The position numbers were made by a program, and so were the translations under genes. The notes below the pieces were generated by a model. It made no database searches and was not told the origin of the DNA. It was given only the letters and a program-made list of their open reading frames with translations. Below are positions 1 through 12,207 of a DNA stretch of 64,000 nucleotides, piece after piece (within the stretch, counting starts at the first letter, position 1; each line of letters starts with the position of its first letter). Source of the DNA: Chondrosia reniformis (lineage: Eukaryota > Porifera > Demospongiae > Chondrillida > Chondrillidae); contig OX359199.1 in assembly GCA_947172415.1 (NCBI GenBank), positions 7,083,884-7,147,883 on the forward strand, in the 5' to 3' direction.

Positions 1-860
1 TTTTGCTATAGTACAAGGCTTGCCGGTGCTAAAGCCAAAAAGTGGGTTAAGCACCAGGAGGCCTATAGGAACTACAAGGTTTCATTTCAAGTCACTTCGA
101 TTGTATTTTCCAATAGTACAAAGCTTGCTGGTGCTTAAGCCAAAACGTTGGTTAAGCACCAGTAGGCCTATAGGAGCTGCAAGGTGTCATTTCAAGTCAC
201 CTCGATTGCATTCTACAATAAGCTTCAAGATTTCATTCTTTAGAATCAGCTATAGCTTTAAAGTTAGATTGTTGAAGTAAGATTGTGGAAAGTTAGTCAA
301 AGAACCTCAAATTTGTGCTTCTTCAAGCTTAGCAGTTTGGATAGCTACATGATTGTTTGTTATGAACAGTTATGGGGCAATAACAAAAGAACAATAGCAA
401 GGTCAATTTCAAGGCAACTCAATAACTGTCCTATGGCAGGGATTGATATTTGTTCCCAATGCAACAATTCATTTCAGAATAACACCAAGCTATTACCATG
501 GTAACAAATCAATAAAATGTAGCAACCAATTTAGACAATCAAATGAGTATTAAAAATTAGGCACAAATGAATAATATTTGGTTATATTTTTTCTAGTGAC
601 ATGGACACATCTTTCACTATAATGACCAGCATTTGAAAATTAATAGATCTTGTGCTGTATGTGTTTGAAGGAGAGATGTAAACACAGCAATACTGTATCC
701 TATGAGTTTGAAATGATTTGGAGTAAACAAATGAAAGCTTATCGTATGTGCATATTTGATATGTGAGAGGTGTACCTGTGTGAGGACGCCCCTTCTAATT
801 TACGTATGGCATACGTTTTACTGCGGAAATGTTCAAAGTTTTCTTTCGTAATTAAACAAA
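1..860. other. Upstream region of SLU7, no gene seen
   Basis: No convincing exon was found here. The first 220 bases hold a two-copy 105-bp tandem repeat (separate entry). The rest is AT-rich. The stretch just before 861 should carry the SLU7 promoter and 5' UTR, but no TATA box or other core element stands out. Short open frames at 20-280 and 283-504 are in repeat or AT-rich DNA and match nothing I recognise. Confidence 0.6.
11..220. repeat. 105-bp tandem repeat, two diverged copies
   Basis: A block starting at about 11 (gtacaaggcttgcc...) recurs at about 116 (gtacaaagcttgct...). Both copies carry the segments taagcaccag, ggcctatagga and catttcaagtcac in the same order and spacing. The copies differ at scattered bases, so the duplication is not recent. 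The open frame across it follows from 105 being a multiple of three. Confidence 0.8.
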
Positions 861-3800
861 ATGTCGTCAGGCAAGGATGGAGATACAACCTCGGATACAA
901 CGACTAATAATGAAAGAACTTCGAGAGAAAGCTGGAGGAAGAAAAAGGAACTCGAAGAGGCTAGAAAGGCGGGAACTGCGCCGGCTGAGGTAGACGAAGA
1001 AGGAAGGTAAGCAACATAACCACATCAATCACACTACTAGCCATTCAAATATGCACATAACAATTCCTGTAGTTCTTTCGTATAATCTTATCTAGAGCCA
1101 GTCCGCTAGTTGCGTTACATGTTTTTATTTCCCCGCACTCTCTAGAGACATTAACCCGCATATACCTCAGTACATAGCTGCAGCCCCGTGGTACGTGAGC
1201 ACTGGGAGACCGACCCTTAAGCACCAACGGCCCCAAGAGGAGAAACAAAAAAAGTACCATGGAATGGACGATTGGTATCAGAGGGGCCAAAAGGAGAAGG
1301 CTGCTTCTAAATTTCGAAAAGGAGCCTGTGAGAATTGTGGCGCCATGACTCACAAGAAGAAAGACTGTTTGGAGAGGCCAAGAAAGCTTGGAGCTAAATA
1401 TACTGGCAAGGATATAAAGCCGGACGAGCATATCCAACCCAACTTCTCCTTTAGCTATGATGCCAAGCGAGATAGGTGGAACGGCTATGATCCAGACATG
1501 CATCAAGCGGTTATAGAAGATTTTCAAAAGATTGAGGAGGCTCGCCGGCAACTCAAAACAGAGCGACTAGAAGCAGAACTGATTTCTGGTAATGTCAGTG
1601 AGGCAAAGGCCACAGAAAGTGATAGTGACAACGATGAAGACAAATATGCTGATAACATTGACATGCCGGGAACCAAGTTTGATGCAAAGACTCGTGGAAC
1701 TGTACGAAACCTTCGTATCAGAGAAGATACTGCTAAATACCTGCTGAACCTTGGACCTGATGCCCCCTACTATGACCCAAAGACCCATGCCATGAGGGAA
1801 AATCCCCATGCAGACAAAGAAAAACTGGAAACAGAGTGAGTTTTGGAGCAACTGTTTGACACTAGCACCATAGCACACCAGCACCGTAGCACACACAACA
1901 ACATTACTTACTTGTAGGTATATGTAGGTAGGTAGGTAGGTAGGTAGGTATAGGTAGGTAGGGGTAGGTAGGGGTAGGTAGGTAGGTAGGTTAGGGTAGG
2001 TATAGGTAGGTAGGGGTAGGTAGGTAGGTATAGGTAGGTATAGATAGGTATAGGTAGGTAGGTATAGGTAGGTAGGTATAGGTAGGTAGGTTGGTAGGTA
2101 TAGGTAGGTATAGGTAGGTAGGTATAGGTAGGTATAGGTAGGTATAGGTAGGTATAGGTAGGTATAGGTAGGTATAGGTAGGTAGGTATAGGTAGGTAGG
2201 TATAGGTAGGTAGGTATAGGTAGGTAGGTATAGGTAGGTAGGTATAGGTAGGTAGGTTGGTAGGTATAGGTAGGTATAGGTAGGTAGGTATAGGTAGGTA
2301 TAGGTAGGTAGGTATAGGTAGGTAGGTATAGGTAGGTAGGTAGGTAGGTATAGGTAGGTAGGTATAGGTAGGTAGGTAGGTATAGGTAGGTAGGTATAGG
2401 TAGGTAGGTATAGGTAGGTATAGGTAGGTATAGGTAGGTAGGTATAGGTAGGTAGGTAGGTAGGTAGGTATAGGTAGGTAGGTATAGGTAGGTATAGGTA
2501 GGTATAGGTAGGTATAGGTAGGTAGGTAGGTAGGTAGGTATAGGTAGGTAGGTATAGGTAGGTATAGGTAGGTATAGGTAGGTAGGTATAGGTAGGTAGG
2601 TAGGTAGGTAGGTATAGGTAGGTATAGGTAGGTATAGGTAGGTATAGGTAGGTATAGGTAGGTATAGGTAGGTATAGGTAGGTAGGTAGGTAGGTAGGTA
2701 TAGGTAGGTATAGGTAGGTATAGGTAGGTAGGTAGGTATAGGTAGGTAGGTAGGTAGGTAGGTAGGTATAGGTAGGTAGGTATAGGTAGGTAGGTATAGG
2801 TAGGTAGGTAGGTAGGTAGGTATAGGTAGGTAGGTATAGGTAGGTAGGTATAGGTAGGTAGGTATAGGTAGGTCTTAACATACAGTCCATTTGTATGTAG
2901 ATTGCTATATGCTGGTGATAACTTTGTGAGACATACTGGAGATGTGAAGAAGTTTGCAAAGCAGCAGTGTGAGATAGTACAAATGATACTGCTGTATGCT
3001 TTACTACTCAACTGCTATCATTTTATCAGAAACTTGCATATTAATAAACTACTGAAAATGTCTCCAAAGGAGTGGTCTGGCTTGCCAATGCTACATGTTG
3101 ACTTTCTTGTGTAGTGTTTGCATGGGAGGCTTATGAACATGGCACAGAAATTCATCCGAATGTTGATCCCACCAAATTGGAACTGATGTATAAAGAATTT
3201 CAGGATAAAAAGAAAGACTTTAAGAAGGAGCAGCAAAGTGGAGTATTGGAGAAAGTAAGTCATTACATCTGCCACAGGACTTCCTGTAAACCTCATTCAA
3301 TGTTTGTACTGTAGTATGGAGGAGAGGAGCACTTACAGGCCCCACCAAAGGAGCTTCTTTTGGCACAGACTGAGAACTACATAGAATATGCACAGTCCGG
3401 AGCTGTCATCAAGGGACAGGAGAGAGCCAAAGTGAAGTCTAGATACGAGGAAGATGTGCTCATCAACAACCACACAGTACGTGTAGTATTGAGATTCGAT
3501 TGGAACTTTGTTGATTTGACCAAATTGTTGATTGTTTCCTGTTTACAGTCTGTGTGGGGCTCTTACTGGGAAGGTGGCAGTTGGGGCTATGCCTGCTGTC
3601 ACTCTTTTATAAGGAATTCATTTTGTGCTGGGGAGGCAGGGAAAAAGGCAAGACAGGTTAGTTGCTGAGCTGGTCAAAGGGTTGGATCATTCTTTTATAC
3701 TGCAAGTGTGCATCTGTAAATAGGCTAGCAGAATTGTCACCATGGACACAACTGCGGGGGAAAACCAAAATAAGATAGAACATCTTCCTAAATCATTAGT

Positions 3801-4381
3801 TGAGGTAAATCATGCACTGTAAAACTCACTATACTCATGTTACATTTGCTGTATCTGTGGTGTATATATTATCAGTGACAGTGATATGTACGTATTGTGA
3901 CACTTCCTTGTAGCAATTGTATGATTACACTGTATTTGTAGTTAGCTTTGAGATTAGAAAGTTATTTGTGATTTGGTAGCCAATGTATAGTTATGTACAG
4001 TTATTGCTTTCATGAAATAGCAACACAAGGAAAAGCTATCTAAAAGAGACACAAAGGAGAGAAGAGAAGTAGAGAGGCAGTTTGATGAGAAATCAGAGGA
4101 GGAGCTAAAGGAAGAGAGACTGAAGATGGTAACATACTAGCACAGCAGTCATAGGTCGTTCTGCTTTACCTGTTTTTTTTTTGTTACCTTACCAGGCAAA
4201 GGAGAACTTGGAGGCCATGGACAGAGAGGCTGACAGACTGCTCAGTTTGGACGAGAGGAAGAGACCGTACAACTCAATGAAGGCAGATTTCTCCAGAATG
4301 CCAACTGAGGAAGAAATGGAAGTGTACAAACTGAAGAGACGGAGGGAGAATGATCCCATGGCTGACTTTCTTACAAAGTGA
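861..4381 (+). CDS. SLU7: Pre-mRNA-splicing factor SLU7
   Basis: SLU7 is a nuclear second-step splicing factor that helps choose the 3' splice site. The start at 861 opens a short exon ending near 1008. The large exon near 1147-1835 holds the CCHC zinc knuckle ([14 protein letters not shown], about 1327-1370) after the conserved [15 protein letters not shown] block. Further exons encode [14 protein letters not shown] (from 2900), [20 protein letters not shown] (near 3115-3254), [20 protein letters not shown] with [18 protein letters not shown] (3315-3477), [20 protein letters not shown] (3549-3657), a short linker (near 3724-3806), a lysine/glutamate-rich exon (4020-4128) and the conserved end [10 protein letters not shown]...MADFLTK (from about 4195). 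Motif order matches animal SLU7 throughout. Exact limits of the linker exon are inferred. The intron after 1835 is almost filled by a GGTA-rich array. Confidence 0.95.
1917..2873. repeat. GGTA/GGTATA microsatellite filling a SLU7 intron
   Basis: About 950 bases made almost only of ggta and taggtata units in irregular mixture. It lies between the donor at 1835/1836 and the acceptor before 2900, ending about 27 bases from the acceptor. The sense strand contains hundreds of AG|GTAGGT sequences, which resemble weak 5' splice sites. The long Tyr/Leu/Pro/Thr open frames on the minus strand are artefacts of the repeat. Confidence 0.97.
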
Positions 4382-5197
4382 CTTAAAGGCATATATTCAT
4401 GATATGTTATTTTTTCATTAACTGTATACATGCCACTGCATTAAATATCATATATGTAACTTTAATACAGTTCTGTACAATGCATGAAAACAACTTAATG
4501 CTGTAGTTCTCTGTAGAGACGTTGGGCACTATGTGAGGGACCTGAGGGTGGGTTTGATAAGAATATGTGGAGAAATATAAGGGCCTGGGCCTCTATTTGA
4601 CCTAAAGGCTTCTTACTGACAATGTTGTCAGTACAGGGAGATCATGCTAAGAGAAAACACTGCTTCTACCATGTCCAACTTTGGCAGTAAATGTACACAC
4701 ATATTTATGTTAGCTATATCTAATAACGTCCGAGTGTTTATTTAGTTGCTTGTTTCGCTGCTTTTATCCTCTTGTTTTTGTTTCTCCTTCGGATGAGCCA
4801 CCAAATCAGAAACCCTGTCCCATATGTTGCAAAAACAATCTGGAATAGGATTGAAAACATTTATAGGGCAAGACAGTTAAGATGTTTATGTAGAACGTAC
4901 ATTTCTCCTTCCGGGTATTGTAAATGTATTAAAGTGCTTCTGCCAACCAGTCGACGGAATCGTTTCACCCGCCATTTTGTTTGCTGCAGCTGGAGGCCCA
5001 GCCAAAATTAGAGATTAAGGAGCTAGTATAAACTTCAAAATTCATAAGACTTGTTTAACTTACAGAATCTAAAGCTCTTAAATTATGAGAAGCGAAATAA
5101 AAACAACGACTTCTTCCCTTGACTCCGACAATTCAACAGACGTAGACGCAAAAGAAACGCATTTATAGTTGCGCAATAACTAGCACATGTACCAGAA
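4382..5197. other. SLU7-MAK16 intergenic region, no gene seen
   Basis: It holds the SLU7 3' UTR and the MAK16 promoter. A 79-codon open frame at 4772-5011 has no recognisable motif and is probably chance. Around 4968 there is gccattttg, the reverse complement of a YY1-like caaaatggc, a plausible promoter element. Nothing else stands out. Confidence 0.5.
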
Positions 5198-6754
5198 ATG
5201 CAAAGCGACGAGGTAAGAGGTTGTATATTGTGCAGTGTAACATGTTATTAGTTGATGTTGTGACGTACTCCTGTAGATCATATGGCAAGTTATCAATAAC
5301 CAGTTTTGTTCGTTTAAAGCAAAGTGAGTTTGAGTAGTTAAACATGATAGGTTGGAGGTAAGTTCAAATCCTCAAAGTTTATTATAAAATAGTATACATA
5401 ATATTTTCGTCACATGACACTCTCTTTGTGGTCATGTGACATACTGTCTGCTTTTTCACAGGACTCAAACAGAATCATTTTGTCGTCACGAGTACAATGT
5501 AACAGGACAGTGTAACAGACAGTCTTGTCCATTAGCTAACAGTAGATATGCAACAGTCAGGGAACACGATGGTATGTCATTTCAATATCTTTCCTCTGAT
5601 TCTTGACGCAACACTTATATGATTGGTTCGTTTAGGAGTCATTTATCTGTATATGAAGACAATAGAAAGAGCGCACACTCCGGCTAGAATGTGGGAGAGG
5701 GTTAAACTGTCAAGAAACTATGAGACGGCTTTGAAGCAAATTGACAAACATCTCATTTACTGGCCCAAGTTCTCGATTCATAAATGTAAACAGAGATTTA
5801 CAAGAATCACTCAGGTGTGATTGTTATAGTGTCTAGTGTAATGTGAAAATTACCTTAATTAGAAAATGGATACAATTGCTACTCTAATGTAATATCAGTA
5901 ATCGTCTCCTTTAAATGGTAAAATTTCAATGACCACTTTGGAATGTATAGTATTTAGTATAGTATTTATAGTGCACTGTAAGGCCAGTTTTGGTACATAT
6001 ATATATGTATATGATGGAACCATCTTTTCCTCAAAAAGTATTTGATTCGCATGAGAAAGCTGAAGCTGAAGACAGCCAAGAAGCTGGTAGCAACAAGTCG
6101 AAAGGTAGATAAAAGGGAAAAGAGAAGAGAAGCAAAGGCTCTGGTTGCTGCTGGGCTGGAGAATGCAGTTGAAAAAGAATTACTTGAGAGACTTAAGGGA
6201 GGAACGGTTAGACACAAAAATTCTTCCAAGTCCCAGCATGAGACTGAAGTGCTATTTTTGTTCTGTAGTATGGAGATATTTATAATTTCCCACAAGCAGC
6301 ATTTGAGAAAGCATTGGAACACGAAGAAATTGAATCAGAAGTTAGCTATAGCTCCCCTGGTAATGCAATAAATTATTCATATTTTGTGAAAGTAGCTTTT
6401 AATTTAAATATCAACTTTGATCGAAGTGACCTTCAAAAAGCAACTCTTTCTGATGTGTCTACTAGGTGGAGTCAGAGGAGGAAGAACCAGAGTTTGTGGA
6501 AGCTCCTGAAGACGAGGCTGAACTCAGCGATTTAGAAGTCAGTCTCTTGAATTTCCATTTATAAACATTCAGTTTTAGTTTCCTATGCAAAGGATTTGGG
6601 GTCAGATTTAGAAGAAATTGATTTTGAAGAAGAAATGGAAGAAGAGGAAAAGGAAGCAGAAGCAATAGGCAGTGGGAGTTCTAAAAGTGGTCGAATAGAG
6701 ATTGAATACGAGTATGAGCAAGGACCATCTTCTAGACAGAAATTAAAATCTTAA
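5198..6754 (+). CDS. MAK16: MAK16 ribosome biogenesis protein
   Basis: MAK16 is a nucleolar protein of pre-60S particles needed for large-subunit rRNA maturation. Exons read: 5198-5212 (MQSDE), 5277-5323 ([16 protein letters not shown]), 5462-5571 ([20 protein letters not shown] then [14 protein letters not shown]), 5636-5814 ([40 protein letters not shown]), 6039-6206 ([11 protein letters not shown] to LLERLKGGT), 6269-6340 ([20 protein letters not shown]), 6466-6537 and 6593-6754 (acidic tail ending in an IEIEYEYEQ block). All junctions keep frame and have GT-AG borders. The Cys pattern of the N-terminal L28e/Mak16 domain and the basic KRREAKAL segment are intact. The stop is only 53 bp before EXOC6, on the same strand. 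Confidence 0.96.
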
Positions 6755-6807
6755 ATATTTTATTGACTACGTATGCATTATGTACAGACTAAACCATTAC
6801 TGATAAA

Positions 6808-9800
6808 ATGGCTGCCGATCTGAGTGTTGAGGGGCAACCAGATTGGGGCTCAACTGTCGAGTCAACGGACGGTGGTAACGTCTCAACAGCGCCTCAGCAA
6901 ACACTGACGCAACATGATCATCTTCTCGGCGAAATAGAGTCCACGGAGGGCAACCTGGCTGGGTTGCTGAGGCGAGTACATCAGATATCAGGTAGCGCTC
7001 TCTAAGCCAATTCTACCCTGTCTCCTCTACAGACCACTTTACGATAACAAGGAAGAAGCCACCTTTATGCAGAGCTTGGAGTCCCGCGTTGCTATGCACG
7101 AGAAGACGATAGAGGGCATGTGCAATAAACACTACAAGTGAGTACTGGTCTTGGGACTTGCTTCAAACATGACATTTATATTCATCGGAGAAGTGTCTCT
7201 CAATAGAGTATCCAAATCCCTTTATATAATCTCAAATATCACTTCTTTTTCCTATTAAATGGTTCCCTCAATCCTCAGTATCACATTCTCTCTAATTGCA
7301 TCAACATTAATTCCCTCCTTCCTCTTTATTCTACCATCGTCCTTGCCGTCACTGCTTGCTACTGTTAACTGACCTCTCTGTAGAGGATTTATTGATGCAG
7401 TTGCTGAGTTGCGACAGGTCAAGTCAGATGCGATGAAAATGAAGACAAAGATTAGGGAGGGTGATACAGTAATTCAGGACACTGGAGGACATCTTTTGAA
7501 GACTGGTATGGAACTGAAGCAGGCTCACTCTGTTCAATACAACATCTATGCCACCATGGAATCACTGAATAATTGCATCCCAGGTTTGTTATCTGGACTA
7601 GAGCACCTCTGTGATGTGATGTCTTGGGAACATTGTAGACATGTGTAATCATGCCATTGATAATGTGTGTTTATATATAGCTTTGGAGATGTTCTGTCAG
7701 TTGGAAAAGCAGATGGAAGTAAGACAGTATTATGAAGCTCTTAAGACGCTTGAACAGTTGGAACATACTCTTCTCCCTCAGATTAGTGGGTAGGTGCATG
7801 TGACTGTCATGTGACTGTCATGTGTTACCAATTTGATATAAAGGAAAATATACATACACTGCAGTATTGTCTAACATCACACTGCAGTATTGCCTCATCA
7901 CACTGCAGTATTGCCTCATCACACTGCAGTATTGCCTCATCACACTGCAGTATTGCCTCATCACACTGCAGTATGTGTCTGTATTACTATAGCTTCAGTT
8001 TTGCTATAAAGATGAAAAACCAAATACCACAGACAAGGCAAGCTATTGCAGACCTCAGCAAAAATGAGATGACAGTTAGTTTAGTGTTTCTCCCCAGAAC
8101 TCTCTGTTGTCTTATTTTCCTCTTTTTGCCTTTTCAAGGACTTTCTAACACATGTGCGTCACATTGCTAACCGTGTGGGGGAGAGTGCCATGCACCAGGC
8201 CCAGCGGCACAGCAAGCTGGAACTCTCCAAACAGGTGATGGCTCCCTTGGACCCCCAACAAAAGTTAGATCCTGATCTTTGTCCGCAAGACCTGATTGAC
8301 TTTTCACCTGTCTACCGGTCTTTGCACATTCACTCAGTTTTAGTAAGTTTGTAGAGATCTGTGGCAGCACCTTAGGAGGCCTGTTGTTTTATGCAAGTGT
8401 TTTGTTTGACAGGGAAGAAGTGAGGCTTTCCAGGAATACTATCGAGGAGCTCGCCTGGAGCAACTGCGTTTAGTTTTGACAGATACAGTAAGTACCAACT
8501 TGTAGCTTGTATCCTAGGACGTGTAGCTTGTATCCTAGGACGTGTAGCTTGTATCCTAGGACGTGTAGCTTGTATCCTAGGACGTGTAGCTTGTATCCTA
8601 GGACGTGTAGCTTGTATCCTAGGACGTGTAGCTTGTATCCTAGGACGTGTAGCTTGTATCCTAGGACGTGTAGCTTGTATCCTAGGACGTGTAGCTTGTA
8701 TCCTAGGACGTGTAGCTTGTATCCTAGGACGTGTAGCTTGTATCCTAGGACGTGTAGCTTGTATCCTAGGACGTGTAGCTTGTATCCTAGGACGTGTAGC
8801 TTGTATCCTAGGACGTGTAGCTTGTATCCTAGGACGTGTAGCTTGTATCCTAGGACGTGTAGCTTGTATCCTAGGACGTGTAGCTTGTATCCTAGGACGT
8901 GTAGCTTGTATCCTAGGACGTGTAGCTTGTATCCTAGGACGTGTAGCTTGTATCCTAGGACGTGTAGCTTGTATCCTAGGACGTGTAGCTTGTATCCTAG
9001 GACGTGTAGCTTGTATCCTAGGACGTGTAGCTTGTAATTTCTAAGAGTTTCCTACTTTTCTCCTGTTCTGTAGTCATTTGAATCATCAGGCGGTAGTCGA
9101 ATTGACTCGAACAAAATTGTGCACAAATTGAAGGTTTATCTGTATCAAATTGTTGGTTTCTTTGTTGTGGAGGACACCATATTGCACACTGTTCAGGGAC
9201 TGGTTACCAGGGAAACACTGGATGGATTGTGGACAATGGTTGTATCCCAGATACTAGGGCTATTGACAAGTGTTAAGGTACACTTATGATGTATATATAA
9301 GGTAATATTTTATATAGTTTTAGTGACTATGATATAATAATGATATGTATGCAGGATAGTATTGACGTCTATGGTTTGCTGAAGATCAAACAGCTCATTG
9401 TATGGTTCAACCAAACAGTTAGTGTAAGTAAAGTCCTCTTATAATAAGAGCTCAGGGCTGTTAAAATTATAGTAGGTTTAGAGGCCCATTTTTAAATAAT
9501 AGCCCAGGTTTCTAATAGTTTAATGTGCTTCCTCATTGTAGGGCTATGGTTGCCATGCCGACAAATTGTCTGAGTTTCTCCTCAAGATACGAGACCGTTA
9601 TGATGAACTTCAGATGAAGGCAATGAAGGACAGTTTTGAGTCAGTCCTTTGCTTCACCACTCTAATGTGTGCCTGTGGGAATGTGGGAGTGTGAGAGTGT
9701 GAGAGTGTGGGAGTGTGTGCCTGTGGGAGTGTGGGAGTGTGAGAGTGTGGGAGTGTGGGAGTGGGAGTGTGGGAGTGTGGGAGTGTGGGAGTGGGAGTGT

Positions 9801-11659
9801 GGGAGTGTGGAAGTGGGAGTGTGGGAGTGTGGGAGGTTCACCTTCATATGTGCTGTCCTGCAGAAATCACTTCAGCCATGACAACTATACACAGATGACG
9901 GTGGAGACAGAGGATCAGTATCAAGGAGTTTTGGACGTGTTTCCATACAGAAATTATGAACTGGAAAAAGCGGTATTTCCCAAAGTATTTCCCTTCAGTG
10001 CTTGTGTTCCACAAGTCTACAAGTTGCTAAAGGACTTTATTGACCAGTCCATCAGCTACGACCGAGACTTGGACATCAGGTATGTATGCAAGTCTCTCCT
10101 CAATAACAGTACTACAATAATAATAATACAATAATAATAATAATAATAATACAATAATAATAATAATAATAATAATAGTAATACAAGTACTACTGCAAGT
10201 AATCATACCTGACCAAGCAGTAGGGAGAGTAGATTGTCAATGTATGCCTGCTCTACTATCCTTTATTGTTTGGGGTGTGAGTGCTACCGTATGGTGTTGT
10301 CTCCTCAACATAGCCAAACAGAGTTAGACCATCAGGTTAGAAAGTCTCTGAATCTTCTTCTCTCTCAAACAATGGGACATTGCCTGTCAGACATTATTCA
10401 GAAGCCAAAGTTGACAATTCAGCAGCTCACTCAATTGTGGGTCAACTTGCAACATCTAGAGGAGGCTTGTCCTGACCTGGAGAAGTATATATCCAGACAA
10501 ACTAGGTAACTCATTTGGCAGAACAGATTTGGAAAACTAGCTATCACCTCTCTCTTGTCCTTGCAGGACTGATACTGAGAGCATGAATGTAACCAGGTTG
10601 TATGGAATATCTACATTTGGCGTAAGCACTATTGTCTGAATGTTGTTTTTGCTCACGACTAGCTATGCTCTGACTATACTGTCTGCTACGTAGGACGGTA
10701 GACATGAGACTGAGGATGCCATTATTGGAAAATTTAAATCCAAATTGACAGCCATTACTGAGACTGCTCAGTATAATTGGCAGATTAAAGAGGTGGTGTC
10801 CTCCCCAAGTCAGTATATTGAAGATATTGTGCAGTTTATATCATCAAACTTTCAACTCCTGAAGGTCCATTTTCTATCTGTAAGTCATGTGACAGTCACA
10901 TGGTGTTGATTACATGCATCTTATTGGTGCTTGCTTTGCTTGTAAAGGATGACTTTGTTAAAAGATTGGGCACACAAATATTAAAACATTTAGCTGGAGA
11001 GATAAAATCCATTCTTCTAAACCCTGCAGTGAGTTTACCTGCATTTTTAATAGTTGAGGTTTTAAAATATTGTCAGGCAAAAAGCTTTGTGATATTTTCA
11101 GGTATTAATGATTAGTGTATCAGCTTTAGAAATGTTTGAAAAAGATGTGGAATATTGTGAAGGTGAGTGGACTCCAAGCTCTAGAATCCATAGAGGATTT
11201 AACATTTGATTGATTTTGCAGAATATGCCAAGACAATTACACATTTGGATGTACAGCATGCAACGGGAATGTTTTCTGGGCTTAGACAGGTAATTATCAT
11301 GTGACAATCACATGACCTACCATCTAAAATTGTGAGGTATTGTCTTCAGATACTAGATATGTTCCTGAAGGAAGAGTGGGCGGACTTTATTAATGAATAC
11401 CAAAGGAGACAGCAAAAATATCCTTATGTCCACCCGAGGGAAGTTCACCAGTTACTGAAGAAGTGAGTTCCAACCCTTAAGCCTTAGTAGTTGTGCTAAT
11501 AATATTAAGGATGCTCGGATCATGTACAGGTTGAGGGAAAATGAAGGAAAGAAGAAAAGGACTCTAGGTTTTTCACAGAGTAAAAAGGATAAAGTCAAGT
11601 TTTATGATCTTATTCTGAAGAGACTACAAGAAATACTGGACAAATCGGAAGACAAATAG
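6808..11659 (+). CDS. EXOC6: Exocyst complex component 6 (SEC15)
   Basis: Sec15 is the exocyst subunit that links the tethering complex to Rab-GTP on secretory vesicles. The start ATGGCTGCCG at 6808 gives LGEIESTEGNLAG, then PLYDNKEEATFMQSLESRV near 7034. Later exons give IEGMCNKHYK|GFIDAVAELRQVKSDA, a segment with HIANRVGESAMHQAQ, then DLIDFSPVYRSLHIHSVL (8280-8345), VGFFVVEDTILHTVQGLVTR (about 9150-9210), NHFSHDNYTQMTVETEDQYQ (9862 on), KAVFPKVFPFSACVPQVYKL (about 9965), KSLNLLLSQTMGHCLSDIIQ (about 10340) and the end KKDKVKFYDLILKRLQEILD, stop 11657-11659. These match the Sec15 family in order across its length. The first donor is uncertain: 6962/6963 keeps the frame, but its gttgct sequence is weak. 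Several introns carry minisatellites close to donors. Confidence 0.94.
7864..7975. repeat. 21-bp minisatellite in an EXOC6 intron
   Basis: Five near-identical copies of cactgcagtattgcctcat plus two bases, in the intron after the exon ending near 7791. Just before it is a two-copy catgtgactgt repeat next to the donor. The unit is a multiple of three, which creates a false open frame. Confidence 0.9.
8493..9035. repeat. 21-bp minisatellite, about 25 copies, EXOC6 intron
   Basis: Nearly perfect copies of tgtagcttgtatcctaggac plus g, starting about 12 bases after the donor (ACA|gtaagtaccaac near 8487). The very low divergence points to recent expansion or homogenisation. The 176-codon open frame repeating YPRTCSL follows from a 21-bp unit without stops and is not a gene. 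The array ends about 40 bases before the next exon. Confidence 0.97.
9665..9833. repeat. GTGGGA/GAGTGT-rich minisatellite, EXOC6 intron
   Basis: Irregular array of gtgggagtgtgggagtg and gagagtgtg units. It starts about 30 bases after the donor near 9641 and ends about 30 bases before the acceptor near 9862, so it is nearly the whole intron. Open frames on both strands are repeat artefacts. Confidence 0.9.
10117..10190. repeat. AAT trinucleotide microsatellite
   Basis: Interrupted (aat)n run in an EXOC6 intron, with ataataataata blocks broken by single cytosines. Confidence 0.9.
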
Positions 11660-12207
11660 ATAATCATATTTCATTCACTGGTCTTAATATATGTATAAAA
11701 TGATGTCATGTTTTTGTATATATATCACTAGGCACTTCAATAATATGTATTTATATGAGACTCTGCTAGTAGTGTCATGCTATGGATAATAATTGTGATA
11801 AGCAAACCACAAGTAATTATTGTAAAACATGAGGTTTTAAAAATTACAGTAGTACAGCTGTCTCTGCTATGCACTGTTTATGCTTCCCTCCTAAATATAC
11901 TAAAATGCTTCATGGAAAGTTATCTTTGAAAGGGTTGATCTTTCAAAGACTTTTGGTAGGATATGGGTTTCTCCTAACTACATCAAACTGAAAGCAGACC
12001 TCCAGTGTTGAAATGTTCAGTTGCACAAAGTTCAAAACCAAAGCTCACTCAATAGCTTAAATTATATAGCGGCAGATCAAGCTAACTATCAATGACCCCG
12101 AGATTAGAGACTGAAGAACTAATAATGTTGTTGATATAAAAGGACATTATCACATGCACTATATAGTGTAGTGTGTTCAAAAACATGTTAACATTTGCAA
12201 AAGTACA
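11660..12207. other. Convergent EXOC6-MEPCE intergenic region
   Basis: This separates the stops of two convergent genes and should carry both 3' UTRs. It is AT-rich. No coding exon, repeat or structural RNA was recognised. Confidence 0.6.

Noticed and set aside
1045..1896. Long minus-strand frames opposite SLU7
   Set aside because: They are antisense shadows of the large SLU7 exon with no recognisable motif.
1908..3011. 367-codon Tyr/Leu/Pro/Thr open frame on the minus strand
   Set aside because: It is a translation of the GGTA microsatellite in the SLU7 intron; several frames are open for the same reason.
4772..5011. 79-codon ORF between SLU7 and MAK16
   Set aside because: No motif, no splice partner and composition like the surrounding noncoding DNA.
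8507..9037. 176-codon frame repeating YPRTCSL
   Set aside because: A 21-bp stop-free unit creates it. It lies between EXOC6 exons and opens in the intron.
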